Assembly (NCBI GenBank): GCA_022606135.1
Contig: JABYQN010000004.1
Coordinates: 2,666,001-2,730,000, forward strand
Source of the DNA: Fomes fomentarius
Lineage: Eukaryota > Basidiomycota > Agaricomycetes > Polyporales > Polyporaceae
Direction of reading: 5' to 3'
DNA: 64,000 nt
Shown here: positions 1 through 9,945 of the stretch, piece after piece
Layout: each line of letters starts with the position of its first letter
How positions within the stretch are numbered: position 1 is the first letter of the stretch
Made by a program: the position numbers and the translations under genes
Notes under the pieces: model-generated
What the model was told of the DNA's origin: nothing
Seen by the model: only the letters and a program-made list of their open reading frames with translations
The model's database searches: none

Positions 1-823
1 CTAGCTCCTCCTCAGCTTCGACCCACCCAGGGGGTGGAACGTTGCCTATGTCGGGGACCTCCTCGACGGTGACACATTGTGAGGGAGGAGCATCAGGGAG
101 TTCTACTGAGATGCGTGGTGCGGAAACGTCAGTGTCACGGGCGGTCTCTGAGGGGAAAACTGGCTCCGTGCTGATGACAATGCATGTGGGAACACCGCCG
201 GGGTTGCCTTCGTCGAAGACTACGTCGCACGACTCGATGATCTTGCCCGTAGGGCAATGGAGAAGACGGTATGTGCACTTGTGGTCGCAGTAGCCGAGTA
301 GAGCGCATTCGACGGACTTCGCGTCGAACTTGGAGCGCTTCTTGTCTGGGATATGGACATGGGCTTTGCATCCAAATGGGCAGATGTGTGCGACGGAGGG
401 CTTGATGCCCGTGTACGCCTCATGGGGAGTGATGTCGCCCTCGAGTGCGTGCGTCGGCGTTCAGTTGAGGATGTGCATGGCGTATTTCGCAGCTTCGGCC
501 CAGTACGTCTTTGGGAGGCCAGACTCTTGCAGCATGCAGAGGGCCATCTCCTTGATCGTCCTGTTCGAGCGTTTGGCGATGCCGTTCTCCTGTGGCGTGT
601 CGGGGTTCGTCATCTCATGGTGGATCCCGCGCCGTGCGCAGATGGCTTCGACAGCCTTGTTGTCGTATTCGCCTCCACCATCTGAACGCAGGTAGTTGAC
701 GGGTTGGCCGACGAGGACTTCGACGCGGTTGATGTGTGCATCAAGTGTGGCAGGTTGGTCCGACTTCGCCTTGAGCGGGTAGACGCTAATGTTGCGCGAG
801 TGCCAGTCGATGTACGTGTCGAG
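1..823 (-). pseudogene. copia integrase core, interrupted by a second stop
   Basis: The frame continues from the stop at 824-826. The integrase D-D-E residues are visible in order: D in Y-I-D-W-H-S-R, D in L-R-S-D-G-G-G-E-Y, and E in T-P-Q-E-N-G-I. A TGA at 461-463 falls exactly 121 codons after the first stop, at a position where relatives usually have Trp or another sense codon, after which homology resumes to the window edge. Two independent stops in one frame argue for decay. The downstream reverse transcriptase cannot be assessed. Confidence 0.8.
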
Positions 824-2524
824 CTACTTTTCGCTGAGTGGGGAGCGCGTGTCAGACTCCATGAGATCGGAGCTGATGTGGTAGTTCGGGCGAGGTGCGG
901 TTGCAGACATCAACTTGGGAATTGCATTGCGTGTCTGCTTCCCAGCAAGGCACGTCTCGCAGAGCATCTCAGGACGCTTCGACTCACCGGTGATCGACAT
1001 GCCTTCGACCATGCCCGTTCGCACCATGCGAAGGACTACGTCGAAGCTCAGATGAGCAAGACGGCTGTGCCAGGTCTCGACTGTGGCCTTTGACTCGTTC
1101 ACGACAAATGTGGTGAGGTCGTCAGGCGTGGGACCGGGGTTGTGCGAGTTGGTGACTTGTGCAGGATCGAGCGCAGCCACGTGCACGCGCTTGGGCGTGG
1201 TGGCTTTGCCCTTGAGTACATAGAGTCCCTCCTTGAGGGAGGCTGAGCCGATGACGCGAGCATCTCTTGAGTCGATGAAGCGACATCCGTCCTTCACGAA
1301 TTTGACGTCGCATCCTTTCGCCGTGAGCTGGGAGACCGATAGGAGGTTCCCATTGAGCTCAGGCACATGGAAAACACGTGAGATGAGGATGGGGGACTGT
1401 CGATTATCGAGTTCAAGGTAGATCGACCCTTCGCCGATGGCGAGGATGTAGCGCTCGTCGCCAAGCCAGACATGGCGCGGCGTCGACAGCTTGTGGTACG
1501 AGGCAAACTGCGCGCGCAGTGAGGACATGTGCGCGGATGCGCCCGAGTCTACTATCCAGCGCGCCAGCTCCAAGTTTGCCTTCATCGCGTCCGCAACGAA
1601 AACGCGCAGGACTGTGTCGTCCTCGCTACCAACCTGCGCGACCTTCGCATTGAGATCGGCAGGCTTGTTCGCATCGGCTTTGAGTGCGGCGTCGGCCTTC
1701 GCCTGGAGCTCGGCCTTGAGCTTGCGGCACTCATCTTTCTTGTGCCCTTGCTTCCTGCAGTGTGCACATGTGGGCTTCTTGTTGCCCGACTTCTTGTCGT
1801 CGTGCTTGTCCTTCCCTTTGCCTTTGCCTAAGTGCGCAGCAAGCGCGGTGTGCTTCGCCTTGCTCTCCAGCATCTTTTCATGCTCAACGACAGCGGCGAT
1901 GACCTTCTCGGTCGAGAGCGCGGAGTCGGATGACATGAGGATGGTACGGAGGGTGGAGTACGAGGGCGGAAGGGAGATGACCATCGCAATTGCGACGAGT
2001 GAGTCGTCGAGCGCCTGCCCGAGCAACGTGAGCAAGTGCTTCTTGTGCAGCATTGCGTCGAGTTGGGGGCGGAGAGCGGAGTCGTCGGAGAGCGTACCAC
2101 AAAAGAGCTCACCAATGAGCGACACCATTGTCTGCTTCCCTTTTCCCTCATTATTTGTGCAGAGGCTGTCCCAAACCTCCTTCGCTGTCGCGAGATGGAG
2201 GACGCCGTTGAGCGGCTCGTCGTCAAGCATCAGCGTAATTTGCGTGAGTGCTTCTGCGTCCTGGCTGAGCCAGTCTGCGTAGCCGGTGGAGTCGGCAGTC
2301 ACGTCCGGCACCTTGGTCTGTCCACTGACGATCTTCCACAACCCATGGCTGAGGAGCACACGGGTGATCCGGAACTTCCAAGTCGTGAAGTTCGATCCGT
2401 CGTTCTTGAGAACTTGGATGTCGAGCAGCCGATTGGAGCCTGTGCGGCCCGAGGCTGTGAATGCCGATGCCGTGGGCATGGCAGAAGCCTGGGCGTTAGG
2501 GTCCGGGGTAGGTGTCGGGGACAT
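824..2524 (-). pseudogene. copia gag-protease-integrase polyprotein, N-terminal open part
   Basis: This 566-codon open frame starts at the first ATG after the primer site. Residues about 35-230 are a UBN2-like gag domain. A CCHC zinc knuckle follows (Cys253, Cys256, His261, Cys266) inside a Lys-rich stretch. The aspartic protease motif is D-S-G-A at residue 326. A GAG-pre-integrase HHCC-like region lies at about residues 484-530 (W-H-S-R-L-A-H ... C-E-T-C). The frame ends at a TAG (824-826) at the start of the integrase catalytic core, and homology continues in the same frame beyond it. I treat the stop as a disabling mutation, since copia elements normally encode one long polyprotein. Programmed readthrough is a weaker alternative. 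Confidence 0.85.
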
Positions 2525-2644
2525 GACAGATGGGCGGTTGGCGTGAGACTAAGAAGCAGTGGGAAGCGAGAAGCGAGCGAGGGGAGAGAGAGAGAAGAGA
2601 GCGAGCGTGTGAGCTGAACTGAGTGTGTTGCCTATAGGAGCGAG

Positions 2645-2662
2645 CTTCCAGGGCTCATAACC
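2645..2662 (-). other. primer-binding site, half-tRNA (Met anticodon-loop) type
   Basis: Directly inside the LTR, the plus strand reads CTTCCAGGGCTCATAACC. This looks like the anticodon stem-loop of a methionine tRNA (CAT anticodon flanked by GGGCT and AACC). Priming from a cleaved tRNA-Met half, rather than from the tRNA 3' end, is known for Drosophila copia and related elements. The position between LTR and gag agrees with this. The exact tRNA of this host cannot be checked here. Confidence 0.6.
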
Positions 2663-2844
2663 TGTCGAAGTTTCTGGGGCAGCGGTCTGTAAGGAACGAG
2701 GTCTCAGTCTGGTGCACGGTAAGTGTCAACAGCTATATCTATTCACCTGTAAGGAACGAGGTCTATCTACATGTCAGTACATGGTATAGAATAGATTAAT
2801 GCAATGGAGTCTCACCTCAGTCTGGTGCACGGTAAGTGTCAACA
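2663..2844 (-). repeat. 5' LTR of the copia element
   Basis: The interval begins TGTTGACA and ends TTCGACA on the minus strand, which gives the TG...CA ends and a short imperfect inverted repeat expected of an LTR, and it abuts the primer-binding site. It is short at about 182 bp. It has an internal duplication: an 18-bp unit at 2687-2704 recurs at 2747-2764, and a 30-bp unit at 2705-2734 recurs at 2818-2847, so the TG-terminus sequence occurs twice (minus-strand starts at 2731 and 2844). The outer copy is taken as the LTR boundary. The partner LTR is outside the window, so the limits are inferred. Confidence 0.6.
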
Positions 2845-3315
2845 GCTGAGGAAAGACGAGACGAAAACTTCGAAGAGGTAACGAACGTCATTATGTAAGC
2901 AAAGAGCGATAAGTAAACGAGTAAGTAGCAAGTAAGTAGTGCGATGTATCAACTTTCAACAGCTCTGACTCCGACTCTGATTCTTCCTGGTGCTGCTTCT
3001 GATATAATCGTATTGCTAGAGTTTCAAGTGCTATGTTTGACTCTCGAACATGTCCAGTGATATTGACGCGAAATCTGCTGCAACATTACACCGATCAATA
3101 CCATCAGTGTAGTCACTGGGTTAAGTTCTTGAGTCGCAGGGGCCCGGGGAGATCCCAGACAAGTGAAGTGGAGAATTATGTACGCACTTTCGGGTCCGAT
3201 TGACTTCACTGCTGACTCTTTTGTATTGCTGACATTATGTTCCCCGAGGCGAAGGACGCTGCTTTCCGGGCAAGTGTCTTCCTCTCTCCTACTATGTCTA
3301 CTAACATCATTTCTC
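2845..3315. other. intergenic, nothing recognised
   Basis: This stretch lies between the LTR and the DUF4139 pseudogene. It is AT-richer than its flanks, with short repeats such as AAGTAAGTAG near 2920. I see no gene or conserved element. Confidence 0.6.
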
Positions 3316-4520
3316 TCCAAGCGTCCGGAAATCCTGTCAAGTCGGTGACAATATCTCAGTGTCAATCGTGGAACTGATGCGCACGATCCTCGTCGACTTG
3401 CGAGTACGTCCATTTCGTCGCTAAGCTCGCATGCCCACAAATGAACCTCGTGCCTTGCACAGATCCGTCACAATACCATTGAGGTCTCTGCCATCTCAAG
3501 CCAGAATGACAAGGAGTCGCCGAGGATCCATGGCCTCGGAGAGGATGCCCGTGTCTTTTACGTCTCCTGTGAGTTACGTGCCCCTCCATAAAGCAAGTGC
3601 AGCAAAAACTCGGACGCCATCAAGAAGGCAAACGAGAAGCGCTCTTGGCTCAAGCTCGAGCGGGACCTAATTTGGGAGGAATAAGATATGCTGAGCGAGG
3701 CGGGCAAGTCATTGTCTACCCAGTCTCCGGCGCAACTCGACCGCAAGCGCTTAACTATGATGGCGGTGCTGGAGTATGACGGGCAGATTGAGAAGGTTGA
3801 GGAGGAGTTCAAGTGGCTGCTCCGTACCACCATCGTTGCCACTGTTCTCGCTCAGCGTGATCGCAAGATTGAGTTCAAGCTAATATACTGTAACCTCACG
3901 GGATGTTTAATGTTGACTTCTACGCTGAACATATGCGACATGCTGCAGTTGTCACCGGCGTTCAATGGCAGATGCACTACGACCTCTACGCTACCACCGC
4001 GGTTGCGAAGCCCTCTCCCACAGCAAATCAGCCAGAGCACGGGTAAGGACTGGAAAGATACAGTCCTAACTCTCAGTACGGCGAACTCGCAGGCTTTGGA
4101 GAGTCTCTCACTGCCAAAAATCATACTCGTAGCTTCGCCGAGCCCCCGAAAACGACGACGGGCACGGTGATGACGACGGTGAAGAACGGACACTAGTTCG
4201 ACATTGCTGACCTCGTCGTGCGCGACGTTATCCCGCTCGGCGACCAGGACGCAAACATGAAATTCAAGCTCCGCAAGCCAGAGGACCTCGCGTAGGCAAA
4301 GGACGGCGAGGAGGTTGCTGTGGATTTGGGCGAGGATGCGAAGGACATGAAGGTGCGGTGGACGAAAGTGGGGAAGGGCCAGGGAAGGGGATGTAGGAGT
4401 GGGTGTGTGGGTCGGTCGTTCCGGGGAAGGAGGTCAGGTTGGAGGCGGAGTGGGATATCAAGTCTCCTGCGAGCGTTCGGTGGGAGGAGGTCCAGAGCGC
4501 CAAGTATGGCGGCACGGTGG
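3316..4520 (+). pseudogene. decayed DUF4140/DUF4139 gene (third copy)
   Basis: Plus-strand fragments match the intact gene at 18812-20738 in order. The N-terminal N-P-V-K-S-V-T-I is near 3325. A coiled segment (L-S-E-A-G-K-S-L-S near 3690, then V-L-E-Y-D-G-Q-I-E-K-V) follows. The strand end S-L-P-K-I sits near 4120, and the C-terminal part (D-I-A-D-L-V-V-R-D-V-I-P-L-G-D-Q near 4200; V-D-L-G-E-D-A-K-D-M near 4320; K-S-P-A-S-V-R-W near 4460) closes it. The frame changes repeatedly and there are in-frame stops, for example at about 4195 and 4294. At about 4125 the homology jumps over roughly 190 residues, an internal deletion. It is the opposite strand to the two intact copies. It cannot encode a full product. 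Confidence 0.85.
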
Positions 4521-5356
4521 GTTGTGTCGGGCAAACGAGAGCATGTGAGCTTGAGACTGACCCTCTCATCGTTCTCCCATGGCTAATACCTACTCGACCT
4601 TCTCTCATCGCGCATCCTTCGGAGCCAAAAAGATGGCATAGATTGTAGGAGAACAACTACTGCCTGTCCCGGAGAGTGTCCCATGCAGATGGCTTCCCCT
4701 CCGCGCCACCGAGGAACGTTACAAGCATCAATGGAGGACTGAGCATCAAGAAGCTGACGTATCCACATAGGACAGGTCCGAGCCCTTGAAGCTGCCGGTA
4801 CGTCTAGTGGCGACGATTCTCTGGTTCTCGCTTTGACAGAAATGAACTTGACTAGCTCTTCAGGAGCAATCTATCGCGTAACTTTTGAAATAAGTTATCT
4901 CCCACCCTTCCCTCCATTGTAAAGCCGTCCCTCCCCCCATCGCTAGGTTCGTCCAATTGACTGCCACCTAGGGAAGTCAACTCCCCTCGTAGCGGCACAC
5001 CAGTTCATCCTTCCGAGTTGGCACACATGCTCGTCTATGCCACCTGTGTGTGTCGCTTCAAGTTCTGATGCTGTTCACTAAAGAATTAGAACCGGGATAT
5101 CACAGGTGGCGAGGTACTTCGGTCAAAGTCCGTCGAACGCCGCTGACAGGGATGTTTGATGCTTGAACATGTGCTCGCAGACCTGTCCTGCCAGTGAGTC
5201 GCCTGACCTGAGTCGGTGTCACTCACAAATCTTAACGGTGAATTGCTCACAGAATCGGCGTCTGCGGGAATGGCTTTAAACGGGCTGCAACTTGCGAGTA
5301 CATCCATCCAAAGCCACTTTCGTGTGCTTGCAGACTTCTGTGTTCATTCCAGGATC
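4521..5356. other. intergenic region upstream of the sedolisin gene
   Basis: This includes the decayed 3' flank of the DUF4139 pseudogene and then the presumed promoter of the peptidase gene. No TATA box or clear gene is evident. Short open frames here show no family resemblance. Confidence 0.5.
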
Positions 5357-7463
5357 ATGGTCTCTTACTCACTCATCGCTTTCTGTGTCGTCGCTCTATC
5401 ACTCCCAGGAGTGAATGGAGCGAAAACCACAGTCGAGTCCCACCCTAAGTTTGTTCCTCTCCACCCCGCCTCTCCTGGGTCCTCGATCGAGTTGACCCTT
5501 GGTCTCCCTCCGTCCAACGTCGAAGGACTTCATGCGGCCTTATTGGACGTCAGCGACCCCGACAGCCCCAACTATGGCAAGTATTTATCGAAGTCTGAGG
5601 TCTGTAGCTTGTTTCTTACAACCTAGCACCACTAATCTTTATCCCTGCGCAGGTCGAGGCATTTGTGGCACCCACACCTGAGAGCGTCAAGGTCATTACC
5701 GACTGGCTCTCGAAGACCAACATCAAGCCCAAAGTGGTTTCCCCATCCGGGGACATGCTGCGTGTCGATGTCTCGGTCCAAGCCGCCAACGCACTCCTCG
5801 CGGCCAACTACACCGAGTTCGAGGATCAGACGACTAACCAGACCATCGTCCGGACGCTGTCGTACTCGCTTCCCGCCGACGTCCAGAAACACCTACAGTT
5901 CATCTATCCGACCACCCAGTATGTTCGCGCTTGATATTCCTCTTGCTCGTTCGCGTTAACACAATGCTTCAGATTCTTTGGACCACTGATCCCAAGCAAG
6001 CCGCCTCTCCAGGTTATTCAACCCCCGAGAGCGAAGTCGAAGAGAGCTACGCCACTCGCCGGGTGCGACGAGGAGATCAACCCACAGTGCTTACAGGACA
6101 TCTACAACATTCCCGCCGCCCCCGCGACCAACCCGGGAAATAGCCTCGGCGTCACCGGATACTTGAATGAGTTTGCTACTCAGGATGACCTCGACGTATG
6201 TAGTCTCTGCTCATTGAGGATGCGAAATGATTCTAACCTTTCGTAGAGCTTCTTCCTCACCTTCCGTCCCGACGTCCCGACCACGCCTTCTTTCGACGTC
6301 GTTTCTTTCGACGATGGGATTATTTCCGGAGACGGCACTCTAGAAGCTGTACGTTCTATCATCGGGTTTGCTGCTGGCAGTTGTTAACTGGGACATGGAA
6401 TGACTCTGCTCGTTGCGGCGCTTAGAGCCTCGACATCCAATATACAGTCGGTCTTGCAACGAATGTGCCCACCACGTTCTACTCCGATGGAAGACCCGAT
6501 GTCATTGGGTTTATCGATATGGCGAATAGCCTCCTCGCTCTGGACGAGGTCCCTCTGGTGCTAAGCACTAGCTACGGATTCGATGAGGACATTTTCAATG
6601 ACAGCCAAGAGATCGCAAAGTGCGTGAATCGTGACTCGGCCACGGGTTGTATTCTGACGCTGTAATGTAGTACCCTCTGCAACGCCTACGCTCAACTCGG
6701 AGCTCGCGGCACGAGCGTCTTATTTTGCTCCGGAGACAATGGCGTATACAGCTTCAACAACAGCAAGTGTTCCGCTACCGAGTTCGGACCAACCTTCCCC
6801 AGCGGCTGCCCCTTGTAAGACCTAAATGACTCACTTCCCCCACCACTCACGAACGCTGACTTCGCTCGCTCGTCACGCAGTCTCACATCCGTCGGGGGTA
6901 CTCAAGGCATCGACCCCGAAGTTACCGCATCATTCTCCTCAGGTGGATTCTCGAATATCTTCGCGCGCCCAAGCTACCAAGACGCCGCAGTCCAGAACTA
7001 CCTCACTCAGCTCGGGAGCACCAACGCGGGGCTTTTCAACACTTCCGGACGTGGCTTCCCTGACGTGTCCGCGCAGTCCGTCAACTTCATCACGCGCATC
7101 TCCGGCGAGTCCAGGCTGCTGTACGGCACGAGCGCGTCGACGCCGACGTTTGCAAGCGTCGTCGCGCTCCTGAACGACAAACGACTGGATGCTGGGCAGC
7201 CCTCGCTCGGGTTCTTGAACCCGCTCCTGTACTCGCAGGGCGCGTCGGCGCTGAATGATATCACTGTTGGAAGTAACCCAGGATGCGGCGCGCAGGGCTT
7301 CCCGGCGCTAGAGGGGTGGGATCCGGTATGTCGAGGTCAGGGAACATCGTGTCTGTGTACTGATGCACGGGATCTTTCTATTCAGGCTACCGGCCTAGGT
7401 ACTCCAGACTACGAGAAGCTGCTCAATCTCGTGTTGAGCGTTGCAGGCGGCAAGAGTGAGTAG
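5357..7463 (+). CDS. secreted sedolisin-type serine peptidase (family S53)
   Basis: This predicts a secreted acid endopeptidase or tripeptidyl-peptidase. ATG 5357 is chosen because it opens a signal peptide (S-L-I-A-F-C-V-V-A-L-S-L-P-G-V-N-G-A). Exons read 5357-5599, 5653-5918, 5973-6195, 6247-6348, 6426-6619, 6671-6814, 6881-7325 and 7386-7463, all with GT-AG introns. A pro-kumamolisin activation domain occupies exons 1-3. The S53 catalytic Glu and Asp lie in E-A-S-L-D-I-Q-Y, split across the exon 4/5 border. The oxyanion Asp is in S-G-D-N-G-V and the nucleophile Ser in Y-G-T-S-A-S-T-P. A calcium-site region closes the protein (D-I-T-V-G-S-N-P ... G-W-D-P-A-T-G-L-G). All key residues are present, so it should be active. 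Such enzymes serve protein scavenging in wood- and litter-decay fungi. Confidence 0.92.
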
Positions 7464-8467
7464 GATGGTGAATGTACGGCAGATAGGACTTGAAACATCG
7501 CAGATACTTGCAACGACGATTGTCGATCGATGTAGATCTTATAACTGTATTATGATCAGGATATACTGTCAAGAGATAGGCAGAGGGAATACGCACACAA
7601 TCAAGGGCGCCAGATGCATTGCACGGTTTGAGGGCACTCGAAGCTAAGTTCTTGCGCCGACAGTCACGAAGTAGACGGTTATCAGCGAGGCTGCACAGTC
7701 AGTACTTGTGACATGAAAGGAACCTACATGGGCAAGCACCGTTCTTCGCGACTGGAGGCTTTTGCCTTCAAGTTCTACCCTACTTCACCGACCCCTCTTG
7801 TGAAGGCGCATGTCCCAGCCTTTCACAAGCATAGCTCCGTATATGAGGTTGCATAGCCTGATGGAAGCGGTGGCGTCGAAGTCCAAGGGGGATACATCTC
7901 TTTGTGGTTGTGGTTGTGGTCGAGGGTCTGGACGATTGCAAGAGATGAGCTGAAGCGTGGAAGGCACTGCACGCAGAACTAGGAGGTTACAACTGCTTCA
8001 CTCATTCAGTTCTCCTATCCCCAGACAGAGTGCCGATCACCTACGGCACCCATCAGGCTCCGAAGTACTCATGGCTGAACGAGTGTGATGGTGTCCGCGG
8101 CCGAGTGTATTGCATGTGCGCGTAAGAATTTTGGGCAAGCGATGGCGTTCTCGAGGACAGTCGAGGAAGATATCGAGGCGGAGATCGAGAAAGTGAGCTG
8201 CAGTTCATCATCATCATGCTCTCGCGAAGGTTCTTGCTGAGCAATCACACTGTATATTGAGCTCGAGGTCGAGGAATGATGTATCATCACTCACTAGGAA
8301 AGGAAATGCCGTAGATCGAACCTTCGGTGATCATGTTCATTAGTTCGCTGCTTGTACTTCTTGCGACGGTGCTATCAGTGTACGCTAGATGGACTCAGTT
8401 TCCACAAGGCGTATGTTCCCAATCTCGCGTAATCATCTCTGTGAGCGGAGAGAACTTGATTTCCATA
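7464..8467. other. intergenic, nothing recognised
   Basis: This lies between the 3' ends of the convergent sedolisin and DMAC1-like genes. No open frame with family resemblance is seen on either strand. Confidence 0.5.
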
Positions 8468-8763
8468 CTACTTGTTCCAACGCAACACACTCCCGACTAG
8501 AAAGCCTGCTCTCGCTCCCTGATGAGCAGTTTGAAAACGAGTGTTTTCCATGACTCACACACACCGACTCCTGCCATAATCCTCTTCCCCACCACTGATC
8601 CTGGAGCATGCGCACGAGATTGATTCAGCGCGTACATACCAACACCTCCAAGAGCGACTGTCCCGATGACCCGGCATGCTAAGCAGTCCTGTGGTGCGCT
8701 GGCGAGTGCTGGAGATTCTGTTCTTTTTGTAGGCCCTCGCTCCGCTGGTGTTGAGGTTGCCAT
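8468..8763 (-). CDS. DMAC1-like (DUF4536) small inner-membrane protein
   Basis: This small gene of 78 codons has two exons (8763-8565 and 8505-8468) separated by a 59-nt intron, with donor GTGTGTGTGAG and acceptor GAGCAG. ATG 8763 follows upstream stops in other frames and gives a short polar N terminus. The core is D-C-L-A-C-R-V-I-G-T-V-A-L-G-G-V-G-M-Y-A-L, a Cys-x2-Cys-Arg motif leading into a first membrane helix, then a K-R-I-M-A-G-V-G-F-L-V-G-S-V-L-R-W second helix made only when the intron is removed. This pattern matches the distal membrane-arm assembly component 1-like family (human DMAC1, yeast Dmo2), mitochondrial proteins tied to complex I assembly in animals. The function in this fungus is inferred from the family only. 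Confidence 0.72.
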
Positions 8764-9945
8764 GGCTAGCAGTGGATGACGCAGGATGACGGAAGTGATG
8801 ATGGTGTTGGGAGACAAGACGCGACTCGCAAGCGCTGCGCTGGTAGACGTGGCTGTGCCTGTATGCATATGGGAAGCGCTGCCGCCTCCCTCCTCTCGCA
8901 CGTCTTGCCATGGCCCATGTCCCACAGTCGGAAGGTGTGTACATCTGCAATCGGCGTTCACGGTCAACAGCTTTGGGAGACTCGTGATTGAGGGACTCTA
9001 CTATCCGAACCCTCTGGCGGGCGGAGTCAAGTGTTATGGCGGTCCTAGGGAGCTGATTAGAACTAACTTCACGCAATCGGGATGAGGAACATGATGGAAG
9101 ACTGTTCGAGCACAGCTCAGGAGGTGGCATGGTGCACTGCAACTACAACACATGCCTCCGAATCGATGTGCCCACGAAGATTGCCATATCGCGGGCGGCC
9201 TAGGCAACACCCAAGGACACTCATGCCTAGGACCTAAGTTCAATCTGTTGACCATTCAATAAATTGGAGGATACAAGAAGAGTGTGAGGAGGTTACACGG
9301 GGAGCATCTCCGCATCCAGCGGGTTGGTATGCCTAGTACTCACACCCCGAGGGTGTATGGGACTCAGCTAATCTACTGTATACTTCACTCGACGACCTCT
9401 TGATGCGTACGATCTCGTCAGTCGCGAATATCATCTGTGGCCCACAGCTTCAACATCGAGAACAACGCGGAGCGATACAGCCTGAATGTGGAAACCTACC
9501 CCCTCAAAACCAGCCGTTTCCCTGGTAGGAAGATGATGAGGATTGTGGTCAGCGCACCGTCAACTCCGATCCCGAAGGTGGCGGTGTTACACCACTGCCC
9601 AGGGAATTTGGCTGCCCGGAGTCTGGCTGTAACGCGCACACTCACTGGCACGCCGGTCCACTTCTCGAACACGTGGAAGTTCTGAATCACGGAGTTGTGA
9701 ACAACTGTCAGTGTGCGTGCAACAGCCCGGCAGATACCACCCAAAGAACATCTGCCAATGTACGGATACCTGACGGGCGCGGCCGACTTACTACCATGAC
9801 AGAGAAACTCCGAGCCTGTACCCTGCGACATCGGGTATGAACTGCTTGTGGGAAGTTTATATCTAGGTACGCACGTTCCGCAACTACTACGGACGCGGCT
9901 CTTTTCTTGTCGTCCTACACTTGTCAACTTGCACTTTGCGCTACC
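8764..9945. other. intergenic, with a weak membrane-protein-like fragment
   Basis: No clear gene is seen. On the minus strand, about 9500-9720, a tract reads like a membrane helix (G-V-D-G-A-L-T-T-I-L-I-I-F-L), weakly recalling the helix of DUF6534 proteins that reads V-D-V-L-I-A-x-x-L-C-Y-F-L. It may be a decayed paralogue of the neighbouring DUF6534 genes in inverted orientation, but no second motif supports it. Confidence 0.3.

Larger units (their letters stand above)
1..2844 (-). mobile_element. Ty1/copia LTR retrotransposon, 5' part, cut by window edge
   Basis: The element reads on the minus strand in the order LTR (2663-2844), primer-binding site (2645-2662), gag-protease (from 2524) and integrase (to base 1). 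Protease before integrase, with the integrase before any reverse transcriptase, is the copia order. Reverse transcriptase, RNase H and the 3' LTR would lie left of base 1 and are not visible. The integrase region holds two in-frame stops (824-826 and 461-463), so this copy is probably unable to make a full polyprotein, although the gag-protease part is open for 566 codons. The target-site duplication cannot be checked because the other end is missing. Confidence 0.9.

Noticed and set aside
1491..2282. 263-codon plus-strand open frame
   Set aside because: It is antisense to the copia gag-protease frame, which carries clear zinc-knuckle and protease motifs; the antisense protein is low-complexity Ser/Ala.
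9496..9927. Minus-strand frame with a hydrophobic helix, possible DUF6534 relic
   Set aside because: Only one weak helix resembles the family; no start, signature or exon pattern supports it.
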